NCBI GenBank assembly: GCA_022592435.1
Contig: JABYQS010000010.1
Location: 248,001-312,000 of the forward strand
From: Cerioporus squamosus
Taxonomy: Eukaryota > Basidiomycota > Agaricomycetes > Polyporales > Polyporaceae
Reading direction: 5' to 3'
Length of the DNA stretch: 64,000 nucleotides
The notes beneath the pieces are model-generated. The model searched no databases and was not told the DNA's origin. It was given only the letters and a program-made list of their open reading frames with translations. The stretch's first letter is position 1. The number at the start of each line of letters is the position of its first letter. Below are positions 1 to 10,636 of the stretch, in pieces. Made by a program: the position numbers and the translations under genes.

Positions 1-2184
1 TCTTGAGAGAGATCAGACTGGTCAGATACCGGGCTCATAGCAGTCAATAGCACTCACAGATTCAAAAGGCCAGTGTTGATGATGAACACGATTATCACTT
101 TTATGACTTCATCGAACCTACAGCAGACTCGTCAGTGGCTAGACCACGCGGTTGAATTCATCGTCCTTACCGCCTGAGACCAGTATGGAATCGAAAGCAC
201 ACCATGATCATGGAGACGGAGATGGAGGCGTCCGCCATAAATTGGAGAGCAAAGGCGAGATAGAAGCTCCACTGATCAGGACAAGCAATGAGTAAGCAGT
301 ATTATATTGGAGGTGAAGGTACCAGCCTCCAGTGCTTTCAAATCCTCGAACGACTTCATCTTGAGTCTATCGAGAACCGTGTCAATGCTTCCTCGCACAT
401 AGGCACAGCAAGTGCGTACTGAGCGTGACCGTAGACTGCAAGAGGCGAAATGAGCGAATGGACGAGATGACGAGATGACGAGCACTAAGTAGTACTCACA
501 TATACCCAAGGCTAGTTGGCCACAATGATCAGATTAAGACGCGACATCTCTCCACGATGTACTCACCGAGCAGAGCAAAAGATAGAACGATCTATTCAAA
601 CCAGACAGCGCTTGGTCACGGTTGCAGATTCGGAGAGCCATGGTATACTACGCACCACGATTACTGGCACGAGAACCTTCTGATTGTTGTCTGTAGAGGT
701 ATCAATGCCAGTACGCGCGTGTCGGATGGGTGCTGTGGATGGCGACATACACTTCCATATTCTATGCGCGTATCCTCTGAAGCAGACGAGTCAGTGGTGC
801 GATAGATCGGTTTAGTATAAGAGATAGAACACCCACAAGCGAACGAGGATGGTGTTGCATTCCTGTGAAGCGTTAGCCACCAAGTCTCGAATACTTCAAA
901 TATTTCCTCTCACCGTAACAATAAGGATGCCCTAGCGGGAGCGGAATGAGTGTCTCAATCGGCTAGGCGAGAGTCTGGTACTTACGCCATAAGCCCATAT
1001 CACGGTGGGGAAACCGGCAGGGTTTCCGTGGATTACTACGTCGTAATAGTACACCACACATGTGAGAAATATTATGTGCACAGTGTCAAGGAGCCTGTGC
1101 GCATGATTCAGCTGCAGACGTAGGGAGATAGATGCGAAGACCAACCATATCGCAGCAACCTGAGACAAGTGCGGCGTTAACTTCAGCTGGCTCGATACAA
1201 CAGAAAGTACAGAAAGTAAGACTACCAAGCATTGTGTCCGCCAGGTGGCGATTCCTCGACCATGACGATGATAGTATAGCAACGCTTGCCCCGAGGTTAT
1301 TCCATAGAGTCTACACAATCGATGTTACGGGGGAAACAACCCAGGCGGGGCGAATGGGAGACAGACGTACATCGCTGCAACAGTGAAGCCGACCAAACCC
1401 ACCCCAATCGTCAGGTCGAGTATGTGGTTCAGCTCACGGGACATTCGGGGACGGAGCCAGATGCCAGAGGACGACGTGCATGCATCAGTCTGGGTGAACG
1501 AGACGATGCCCTACGGCCCACACCAGTACTTGCACGAAGATCCCTGAAGACTGTTCCGACGGCCGTTCAAGGAGGGCGGTTCGAGAGAAGCCGTTCGGTG
1601 AGGATGAGAGCGGCGTGTGGGGTGTATCTGGAGGATGCTTAAGCAGGCCAGCTACAGGCCAGCAGAGCGGTAGTCAAGGCGGGAGCGAGCGGCCTCGCAC
1701 TGAGCGACTAAGCCTCCGTGGAATTCAACCGGTCGGTCACCAGGGGCTTATCGGTGGTAGTTACGGACAATATTAGGAGTACTTACCAGTTCGCACTACG
1801 AGGCGCCGGGGAAGAACCAACGACTTTGTCCGGGATTCAACAGTGGGTTCTCATCCAGATTTTGCCGGGATTCACTGCTTGTGAGAGAGCAGTGAACGGG
1901 CGAAAGTATACCTTACGGCGGTTGAAGTTTCCTACCTGGGATCCACGAGAAGGCGGTTGAATAGTCTCGGTAGAACTGGTTGAGAGTGTGCCGTGATTCG
2001 GTTGAAGTACGGCAGTCAGAGTCCCGCAGATAGTGGTTCAATGCAATAGCGTAAATTCACTGGTAGAGAGAAGGTACATGACACAGTGCGACAGCTACTG
2101 GAATAAAACAAAAGAGCGTGTATGTGGTGCAGGCAGCGCGCACACGTGCGCCAGTGCGACGACGGCAGTGCCGGGCGCTCGAGA
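1..2184. other. Gene-poor left flank of the transposon
   Basis: No reading frame here is long or shows family motifs, and none can be joined by plausible introns into a protein I recognise. The stretch adjoins the transposon core, so it may hold that element's terminal region or older degenerate repeats. I looked for a CACTA-type terminal inverted repeat matching something downstream of 8137 and could not find a convincing pair by eye. No RNA gene was recognised. Confidence 0.5.
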
Positions 2185-3116
2185 TTAAGCCACGGTGCCC
2201 GCACCACCTTCACCCTCGTCCTCCCGGCGTCGACCACCAGGGCCCCCGAGGTTCTCCTCGTCAGCGGCAACACCTCGCTTCTTGATGTAACCTTGCTTGT
2301 AAGCATGCTTGCGCTTGTTCGACATATATTGCCGCGCTATGGCTGCTGAGGCCCAGTTGTTGGTGTAGCGCCGCAAGATAGGATGCGCCGTGCGGGCCTG
2401 TGAACAAGAGACCACGAGGTTCATGATGAGCATGTCGCTGGTCGGGTGGGCAAGACCGATAGTACGTACCGCGCGAAACATTGTTGCAAGCTTATCTGCA
2501 TCCTGACGGCGGAAGTCCTCTGTCCAGTCAAGCTGCGCCCGGATAACCAAGCTGCGGATAGTACGCTAAATTCCGAAAGGTGGAAAGGTGTGAGTAGGTG
2601 TAACTCTTTGATGTTTCAGCAACCAACTCACCTGGATCTCTGAATACTCAGCACGCGATAGCTGCATGGCTTCCTGGATGGACCACCGTGTACCTGGAGG
2701 CCGATCGATCTGCGGAAGATTGGCGGGCGCAACAGCGTTGGCAGCGGCCACCCCCCCTCCAACAGGCTGCTGCGGGTTCTGAAGCTGTTGCTGAAGGGCT
2801 GCGTGGGCGGCTTGAGCAGCAGCAGCAGCATCGTGTGCAGCGGTCACCTCAGCTTGCGCATTGGTGAGCGCCTGCTGGGCTGTCTCCAAGTCACCCACGG
2901 TGGCAGCACGGGCTTGCCATGGACCATGGTACCAGGTGAGAGAGTCGTTCAAGGTGACTAAGAGGAGGATACTCACCTTGCTCTGCAGCTGCCACTTCTG
3001 CCCGCAGGGTAGCTACGATCTCCTCGAGCTGGGCCTTCGTGAGAGCCTACCGGTGAACATCGGGAAAGATCAGTCCGACATCAAGGAGCATGAGCATAAG
3101 TACGTACGCGCGGCAT
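2185..3116 (-). CDS. Coiled-coil partner protein of the CACTA-like transposon
   Basis: Four exons read cleanly on the minus strand: 3116-3108, 3046-2977, 2912-2632 and 2565-2185, with GT-AG junctions and correct phase, giving 246 residues. The N-terminal half is an Ala/Gln-rich coiled coil (AQLEEIVATLRAEV, then repeated QAAHAAL-type heptads). It is followed by a short conserved-looking block (RWSIQEAMQLSRAEYSEIQ, then VIRAQLDWTEDFRRQDADKL) and a basic C-terminus with KRKHAYKQGYIKKR. I do not recognise a catalytic domain. It lies head to head with the Tnp2 transposase, about 365 bp apart, and I infer that it is the element's second gene, perhaps a DNA-binding or accessory protein analogous to TnpA. 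The very short first exon (MPR) is the least certain part. Confidence 0.6.
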
Positions 3117-3285
3117 CTTGCGATGAGAACTGAGTTAATCGGAGATAAGAAGGTGACTGTAGGCGCCAATGAAGGTCGAAGCGAGGGCTACAACGTCGAG
3201 GGAGCAAGAACTGGTGAAAATGCCGACGGTCAACGTCGGGACGATGAAGGCAGGAAAATGGGCCAAGAATTTTGCCCCCTCGTCT

Positions 3286-3291
3286 TATATA
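3286..3291 (+). promoter_or_regulatory. TATA-like element upstream of the transposase
   Basis: TATATA within CTTATATAGG lies about 190 bp before the transposase ATG, in the region shared with the divergent partner gene. Position and sequence fit a core promoter, but there is no transcript evidence. Confidence 0.4.
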
Positions 3292-3481
3292 GGTACGCGT
3301 CTTTGTTGTGGTATGTTTCCTCCTTATCTTCAGCCACCATCGGTCGCCGAAGCGCCTATAGTTCACTCTAAGTCGCTCACAAGTCCCTCAGGTGTTTAAT
3401 ATCTTGTGTCCCAGGCTGCACAACCGCGTCTCCTGCCCTCTGTTGCATATTCTAGACGATCTATCCGCTGCATCCTATACC

Positions 3482-6400
3482 ATGGCTTCGAGACGCACCC
3501 GGCCGACAACCGCTGGCAGCAGGGTCATCTGCCCATGCTGTCAACGTTCTCTCCACCCAGACACCGTCTCCAGGCATGTCAGCGGCGCTGTTCCAGTGCT
3601 CTATCGAGCCTCTCAGCAAGCTAATGGGGAAGACAATGGTGGTTGGTCGATCCTGGCAGATGCGCGACCTGTGAAGAGGTTCCGCCCGGGCCAACAAGAC
3701 GCAGGAGCAGGAGAAGGGTCTGCGGCGAGGCAGGGACAGACCTCAGGGCCAGGATTGCATGGTACGTTGCTTGTAGCTTGTACTTACTCAACTATAAGTT
3801 CACGCGCTTTCTCTGTCACGCGCAGATCTTGTCTACGGCCACACCGGTCCTCTATCGCCTCCCCCTTCCGACTTGCTTGCGCCTCTTGTTGGTGAAGATG
3901 AATCTCACACCAACGAGCAAGAAGGGCCCGCCCCAGGCCCGTCAGCTACCGAGGTCCACCCAGACTCTATGGAGGCCAATGACGACCTCGCGCTTTCCAG
4001 CCTCGCTGCAAGACATATCCGGGAGACTGCTTGGGCTGGTCAGACCCGCTATCGACAGGCCACGGTCGAGGATGCCCCCGACGATGAGGAGGACGATGAA
4101 GAACGAGAGATTCCGGTTGAGGGGTCGCCCGAGGACGCAGAGGCTTGGAACCGGTTGTTCCAGGAAGAGGAGGTAGCGGGAAACGACGAGTATACTGCGA
4201 TCTCGGTCTGGGATGAGCTCGTGGAGTCGTTCATCAGGGAGGGGTTAATATCAGGTGCGTCGGAATGGTCATGATGTTTGCTATAGCATGCTAACTCTCT
4301 CACCGGCAGGTGACGACTTGACAGAAGATGATATGGAAATCCTACGTCCTTTCGCCCTCAAGGTCGACGAGCATATGTCAGGGAAGACCTTCGAGAAACT
4401 CGCGTTCACATTCCCCGGGTCACGGCTCTCTACATGGAAGACAATACAGTCCCGCGTTGCTCGGCTGTCCGGTTTCGAACCTCAGCTGTATGACTGCTGT
4501 GTAGACTCGTGTTGCGCTTTCACAGGCCCTCACGCTGCAAAGACCGAGTGTCCGTACTGTCACACTGCTCGGTACAACGCTCAGGGCAAGCCACGCAAGG
4601 TCTTCGTCTACCTCCCGGTGACGCCACGGCTCAAGGCGTTCCTGGCGAACCAGGAGACGGCTCTCACGATGCTCTATCGCGCAAGAGAACATGTTCATAA
4701 ACCCGGCACCATCACAGACGTCATGGATTCCCGTTCGTACCGTAAGCTGCTCACAAGGAAGGTTGTCGTCGATGGCCAAGAACTGGAGCACAAGTATTTC
4801 GAAGACGAACGCGATGTGGCGCTTGGCCTCTCCACGGACGGCTTCGCACCATTCAAGCGTCGCACCAAGACTGCATGGCCTCTCATCCTGTTCAACTACA
4901 ACCTTCCTCCCGACATACGCAACCATCTCGAGCACATCCTGGGACTCGGAGTCATCCCGGGTCCCAAGAAGCCGGTCGACTTCGACTCCTTCTTGTGGCC
5001 GTTCGTTCAAGAGATGCTCCGTCTGGCTGTCGGAGTCCATGCTTACGACGCCCTCTCGAACCGCTTCTTTGCGCTTCGTGCGCATCTCATCCGTGTATTC
5101 GGTGACATCCCTGCAATCTCCATGGTCATGCGCATGAAGGGCCATAACGGAGTGTGTCCTTGCCGGATGTGCCGTATTCTGGCGGTACGCATTCCCGATG
5201 CACGCGCCACCACTCACTATGTTCCTCTCGACCGCTCCAATCATCCTGACGTTCTGAGTGACCCCGAGGCTGTGCGAGTCTATGATCCTGCTGCCCTTCC
5301 TCTGCGCACTCACGATGAATTCATGGCCCAAGCTCGGGAGGTGCAATACGCAACTTCCGGTGCGGAGTCCGATCGCCTCGCAAAGGCGTATGGAATCAAG
5401 GGCATCCCGGTCCTCAGTGCCCTCTCATCCCTCTCGTTTCCCAACTCATTTCCGTATGATTTTATGCATCTTATCTGGGAGAACGTTGTGAAGAACCTCA
5501 TGCAGTTATGGGCTGGCACGTACAAGGACCTCGACGAAGGTTCGCAAGAATATCAGATCCGCACATCGGTCTGGGAGGAAGTCGGCAAGGCTAGCGCAAA
5601 CGCGGGAAGTACGATCCCGTACGTCTTTGGCCCACGGCCGCCCAATGTTGCAAGCGACAAGATCTCATGGACCGCCGACACCCGTGCATTCTGGTTCCAG
5701 TACATCGCACCAGTTCTACTCCGCGGCCGCTTCCTCCAGACCAAGTACTACGATCATCTGGTGCAGCTCGTCCGCCTCGTCACCATGTGCCTCCAGTTTG
5801 AAATCACGGAGGCGGAGGTTGAGGAAGTCCGTCAGGGCTTCATTGAATGGGTGAAGAAGTACGAAGAGTGAGTCTTGCCACGTCCATTCAGTACCTTTCG
5901 CGCTCATGCTCTGGACCTAACCACCTTCATGTTTGTCTATCAGCTTCTACTACCAGCACAATCCTAGCCGTCTCTCAGCCTGTCCCCTCACCATCCACGC
6001 TCTTCTGCACATCGCCGACTCCATCCTTGAGACCGGTCCTGTATGGACTGCCTGGGCATTCCCAATGGAACGGTACTGCGGTTTCCTTGGGCCGGCCATC
6101 CGGAGCCGGCGGTTCCCTTATGCCAGTCTCAACCGCTTTGTTTTGGACAAGGCCCGCCTGACGCACATCAAAGTCATATATCGCATTCACAATCAACTGT
6201 CACTACGCGCGCCCCAACGAGACACGTCAGTGTCTATACCAGGCTGTAAGCAAACCGCCTCCTGTAGAACTACTGAACGTGCTAACTGCCTATCAACCTA
6301 GATGACACGTTCGTGCTTATGCCACGCCATTCATCCCTTGCCCTCGACCGGACCCTCATGGACAAGATCATCTCTTGTCTTACTCTGCGCTTCACTGCCA

Positions 6401-7045
6401 CTCCGAACGAAGTTCGCGCTGCCCTACCCGATACCGTTGAGCAATGGGCCAAGCTTCGTATTCTTCCAGAAGGTGACACCATTCGAGCATCGCAGATGGG
6501 GACCCCCAGTGAGGATACACGGGATGCCAGCTTTGTGCGGGTATGTTCTCTTCCACTTGATTCTCGCACACGACTTCTCTTCGTGTGCTGCGTGCGTAGA
6601 CTTCGGCTTTGGAGGCCGCACGAGCAAGCACATTCCTCTTCATGCCTGCACATCTTTGCAACTTCTGACTCTGACATTCACGTTCTCCCAGTACGAGTTA
6701 CTCATCGACAAGAACGCTCGGTACCGTAATCGACCTGTCATCATGGAACCGCACACGTTCTACGGCCAGCTATTGCGCATCTTGGTCGTCAATGTCAAGC
6801 CCATCCCGACCGCGGTCCCACCCATAACCACATTCTCGACACTTGTCCTCGGTGTGGTCCTCACGTGCGTCATTGAGAACAACCACCGCATCCTGGACAT
6901 GCACTACTACAAGAACCACGGGCGCACGGAGGTGGTCGAGATAACCACTATCCAATGTGTCGTTGGGCGCATCAAGGACCGCGGTCACTACGCAATCATC
7001 GACAGAAGCGGCGCTTTGGCACGTGCTGAGTTTGTCAATGAGTAG
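3482..7045 (+). CDS. CACTA-type (EnSpm) transposase, Tnp2 family
   Basis: Six exons can be joined in phase: 3482-3761, 3826-4254, 4310-5867, 5944-6245, 6302-6540 and 6692-7045, about 1053 residues. The N-terminus has a possible zinc finger (CPCCQRSLHPDTVSRH) and an acidic linker. The central block (exon 3) is Tnp2-like: a CxxCH pair (CPYCHTARYN), STDGFAPFKRR, then NYNLPPDIRNHLEHI, the CPCRMC knuckle and FPYDFMHLIWENVVKNL. Acidic residues in STDGF and PYDFMH are candidates for the catalytic triad. The C-terminal WTAWAFPMERYCGFL block is also typical of the family. Such proteins excise and reinsert the element at terminal inverted repeats. There are no internal stops or frameshifts, so the copy looks young and possibly active. 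Confidence 0.85.
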
Positions 7046-7402
7046 GTTAGAATGTCATCCTCGTATTCAAGCTACGGTAATCGCATTCTTGGTGTACCAG
7101 TCTGAAATGGCGACGAAGTCCAACCACGTCCGCAGGGCGCTACGTCTTTCCCAAATGGGCAGTCATGGCGCTTCGGACCACTCAGCAGCACCTAGAACTC
7201 TCGCAGTATCCTCACAGCGCGATACATAATTCATTCACAGAACTGTTCTATGTACTTCTCAGTACTGCTTAGGATAGTCAGAAAACCTTAGCGGATTAAG
7301 CCCCGCTCATAAATCGATCTGCAAGCTCGCCCTGCGAGCGCTTGATCTGCGCCAATTTGGGCAGGAACCTGCCGCTGCCTTCCTTTCCTCCTGCCCACCA
7401 CC

Positions 7403-8137
7403 ATGTCGAGCATGGAGTCCCTGAATGCTCTTGTCAACACTCTTCACAATACGTCTACCAACTCCTTGCTGCTGGCCAGCAAGCTTTCTTCTACTACACC
7501 CTCCCTTCAAGCCTATCTTGAGGCCGCTGCCGAATTCAAGAGAAACACGGAGGCGGCTGAGGCGATGTTCAGGGTTGCTGTCAAGTCTGCCAATGCAGTC
7601 CACAGTGCGAAGAAGGACGAGGAGAAGGAGAATGGGGATGTCAAGGGTGAGGGAGAGGACGAAGAGAGCATGGGCGAGCAGAAGACTGGTAAGCACCCCT
7701 ACTTAAATTCTCCAACCCCTCCCCAACCTTCCAGCCATCGTAGGACGTCCCAAGATCAGGCTTGTCCGCTGGTCGGAGCACATCGCGAGTGAGGTTGAGG
7801 TACGCCTGAAGAACGAAGTCGTCCCAAGCATTCAGCTGGGCTTCCAGGCGTACCTACAGAACGAAGTCATCCCTGCCCTCGAAAATCGAGTACTCGCACG
7901 GCTCGAGCAACGAGTCCAGGAAAAGGACCGTCTCTCGGCCCTTGCTGAGCTGGATCCCCCTCCCTACAACGACGCGCACTCTGCCGGGCTAGATCGCAAG
8001 AGGAGCACCGAGTCCGCCCCAAGAGAGGGGCCCGAGGATCGTCCGGGTACGTACGGATTTACAGGCACATCGGAGTGTGTCCGTACTAACCATCATGACA
8101 CTCCACACCTGTAGGCAAACGGGAGCGACTCTCATAG
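7403..8137 (+). CDS. Small acidic helical protein, unrecognised
   Basis: Three exons (7403-7688, 7744-8046, 8115-8137) join in phase to 203 residues. The ATG sits in a good CACC context. The first 65 residues look helical (LNALVNTLHNTSTNSLLLAS, EFKRNTEAAEAMFRVAVKSA). They are followed by a Lys/Glu-rich stretch. The second half has amphipathic helices with repeated NEV motifs (LKNEVVPSIQLGFQAYLQNE, LENRVLARLEQRV) and ends in a short polar tail. No domain is recognised. It starts about 360 bp after the transposase, so it could be a third transposon gene or the first host gene. The rhythm of Leu and Val suggests an oligomerising helical protein; that is inference only. Confidence 0.55.
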
Positions 8138-9484
8138 TGCGATGGGGAAGGCTGGTGGTATATCAATCCATGTAGCTCGTCTTGGTGTTATGTTCCTGGT
8201 GTATGCAGTACCTCCGCTATCCCCACTGCGCGGCACACTCGTTTCCGATTCAGTTCAGTTCAATATGTCTTGTATACAGTGTTCTGGATACCATTCATGA
8301 TCCACAACCCGAGCAGCAGCGATATACACTCGTATATGGGCAAGTCTGAACTGGTGAATCCGGGCGCCCACGTCCCGAGTTGCACCACCGGCAAATCGCC
8401 GAGGTAATGTGGTCAACTTACATGGTACTGCATTCACTAAGACAGTCACCCGTCACCAGTTTATAGCCGCTTTGTCCAGTGAACTCGACTTTTCACCAGA
8501 CAACCGCAGCCCTCTCCCCGCTTTTGGGTCACGCAGTGTCGGGTGTACGCGAGCAACGAGCGCGAGAGGTGGAAGGAAAGACAACAGAGAAGGTCCGCAA
8601 ATCCCAGGGTATGTCAGGTGTATATGCACGAATGCTAGCACAGTGCACTATGTAAGGAGCGAAGTGTGAACAGAGACAGGTCACGGTGGGCGACCAGCGG
8701 GAGATTCGCGACAATCTGCAACTCCGCGACAATCGGATACCGGGTCGGACATACCAGATGCCCGTAGGTACGATTCCGAAACCCACGATGACCGCGTCAG
8801 GGACGGTCGAACAATACTACGCGAGTGCTTTCTACCAGCGGGTACTAGTGCTTGTTGAGGAAGAGTGGCCCGAGTGGTCGAAGGTTGCTGCTTTCCGCCA
8901 CCCACGCTACAGATGAGCGTCACCCAACGCCACAATTCGTGTCCCTGGAGTTGGGACAGCGTCGGGCTGGATGCTAGCTATGGACTCAAGCACTGTTGTC
9001 AGCTGCATGAGTCAATACCGTATAATAGCGCAGAGGACACATAGTTAACAAGTCCGTGCATTGTGGTGCCGGAAGATATACGATATCGACAGTAAAGCAA
9101 CGATGAGCGATCGAGGATCATAGAGTACGAAAGTCCCAGACTACTAAGTGTGCATGTAACATATGGACAGCGTGGGCGAAAATAAGGTACGAGAAGGGGG
9201 CGTAGGGAGATAAAGAGACATATCAAGAAGGGGCGCCAGATCTGTTACAGAGAGTACAGTTCGTGGGCGACCAGCAGCACCAGTTTCTTTCCACAAGCAA
9301 GCAGCTATACAGACGAGTCATCGCAAACGAGGGAGGTCACCAACTGCGAGCAAGTGTCATTAAGGAGTACTATCTCGGCGATAGACGCAGCTCTGCGTGC
9401 CGTTTGGTCAGATATCATGGAACCGGTACAGCAAGTAAGGGCAACGTACCAGGGCCATGCACAGCAAACGATTCGTCAAACACC
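8138..9484. other. Intergenic, 1.35 kb
   Basis: Only short frames occur on either strand and none carries recognisable motifs. It lies between the unknown small gene and the 3' end of the F-box gene, and could contain the right end of the transposon. No matching inverted repeat was identified. Confidence 0.4.
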
Positions 9485-10636
9485 CTAGAGCCGCATACTC
9501 TTAGGGTATGTCTCCGGTAATCCAGCGCCGTACGAGTCCTCTGTGCGAGCTGAAGCAGCCACCTCCCACAGCGACGGTCCACCGCCAGCAGCCTCCACCC
9601 ACTCCTTGCACGGGTCAATCCCAAGGCGAGGGGACAGAACCACGTACAGGCGATCGTCTGTCTTCCTTGCCCACTGCGCCAAAGTGCGGAAGGTCGTCTT
9701 CGGGGACGTGACGTCCTTCCCTGGGTACCGTGCAATCTGGTACCATGGGTTCGTGAGCCACTTCCCCTCGGCGATCGTCAACACGACCATTTGCAGCGAT
9801 CGGTGCTCCAAAATGCCCGGCGGGAGCCGGAGCGACTCCTGCCTGAAGTCGTTCCCTAGGTCCAGATAGGGCAGCGCGAGGTGTGTGAGGTTGGGGAGGA
9901 GGTTGTGGGGAGAGAATGATGAGACCGTCATATCGAGCAGGCGCAGGTGTGTGATGTTATGGAGCAGCTGAGACCCGTCTTGCAGCTGGAGCCCAACAAG
10001 GAAATGCCAGTCGTAACGGGACGTGTGCGTGATCAGGGTCATGTACCGCAAGCGGATAAGGAATGGGTCGACGTCGGCTTGCCCAGCGATGATCTCCTGG
10101 CGGCGAGCGGCGGCCTGCCACAGAACGGCCGGTGCGAGGGAGCGTAGGGATGCCGAAACGAGCGCGAGGTTCTCGACATTGGGACATGCCCGCAAGAGCT
10201 CCCCTTCGTTGGGTGCGTTCATGATCCCTGTGCTCTCCGTCCATAGATTGCGCACGAGCGGTCCCCATGAGTAGAACAGCGACTTCCGGGCGTGCGGTGA
10301 GTCCTTAGCCCCGGACGACATCCCCGCCGAGTATGCGGGCTTTGACCGGTAAACAACCGTGTTGAACAGGTGCGGAAGAGCAATCTTCCGAGCCCAAGTC
10401 GACACGAGGGAGATCGATTTGGCAGTATCATGAGAACCGCGAGCCGCGATGTCGAGGATGCGGATGACAAGCTCGGAAGGAAGCTCTGGAAATGGCTTCA
10501 TTTCGGCCAGAGGGACCCCGACTAGACTGCTCTCGGGCGAAGACTTCGAAGAAGGGTTTGCTGGTGGAAGCCCATGCAGCGTCTGCGTGCGGACGGACGG
10601 CATCCGGAGTAGACAAACTGTATTTATATGAGCCAT
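9485..10636 (-). CDS. F-box-like protein
   Basis: A single uninterrupted frame of 383 residues starts with a true ATG at 10636. Residues about 49-95 form an F-box-like motif, opening with FPELPSELVIRILDIAA and continuing through SLVSTWARKIALPHLFNTVV, the usual arrangement of short helices that bind Skp1. The rest contains leucine-rich segments (LTHLALPYLDLGN, HNITHLRLLDMTVS) spaced like irregular LRRs and closes with a WVEAAGGG...SLWEVA tail. Family knowledge says such proteins serve as substrate receptors of SCF ubiquitin ligases, and Agaricomycetes carry hundreds of them. No substrate can be inferred. No intron is needed, unlike most neighbours. Confidence 0.8.
   Translation of the reverse strand: MAHINTVCLLRMPSVRTQTLHGLPPANPSSKSSPESSLVGVPLAEMKPFPELPSELVIRILDIAARGSHDTAKSISLVSTWARKIALPHLFNTVVYRSKPAYSAGMSSGAKDSPHARKSLFYSWGPLVRNLWTESTGIMNAPNEGELLRACPNVENLALVSASLRSLAPAVLWQAAARRQEIIAGQADVDPFLIRLRYMTLITHTSRYDWHFLVGLQLQDGSQLLHNITHLRLLDMTVSSFSPHNLLPNLTHLALPYLDLGNDFRQESLRLPPGILEHRSLQMVVLTIAEGKWLTNPWYQIARYPGKDVTSPKTTFRTLAQWARKTDDRLYVVLSPRLGIDPCKEWVEAAGGGPSLWEVAASARTEDSYGAGLPETYPKSMRL

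Larger units (their letters stand above)
2185..8137. mobile_element. CACTA-like DNA transposon, coding core (ends not defined)
   Basis: The divergent transposase and coiled-coil partner form one transposon module. The right limit given includes the small gene at 7403, which may be cargo, a third element gene or an ordinary neighbour. Terminal inverted repeats and the short target duplication were not located, so these coordinates mark coding content and not true ends. Confidence 0.5.

Noticed and set aside
484..498. CACTAAGTAGTACTC as a possible CACTA terminal repeat
   Set aside because: No inverted partner was found to the right of the transposase. A five-base match alone is expected often by chance.
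4420..5346. 308-residue open frame antisense to the transposase
   Set aside because: It mirrors exon 3 of the Tnp2 gene, whose motifs are clear. The antisense peptide has no motif, and long shadow frames are expected in GC-rich coding DNA.
8135..8139. TAGTG as the right end of the CACTA element
   Set aside because: It overlaps the stop codon of the small gene and has no matching inverted CACTA-type terminus on the left.
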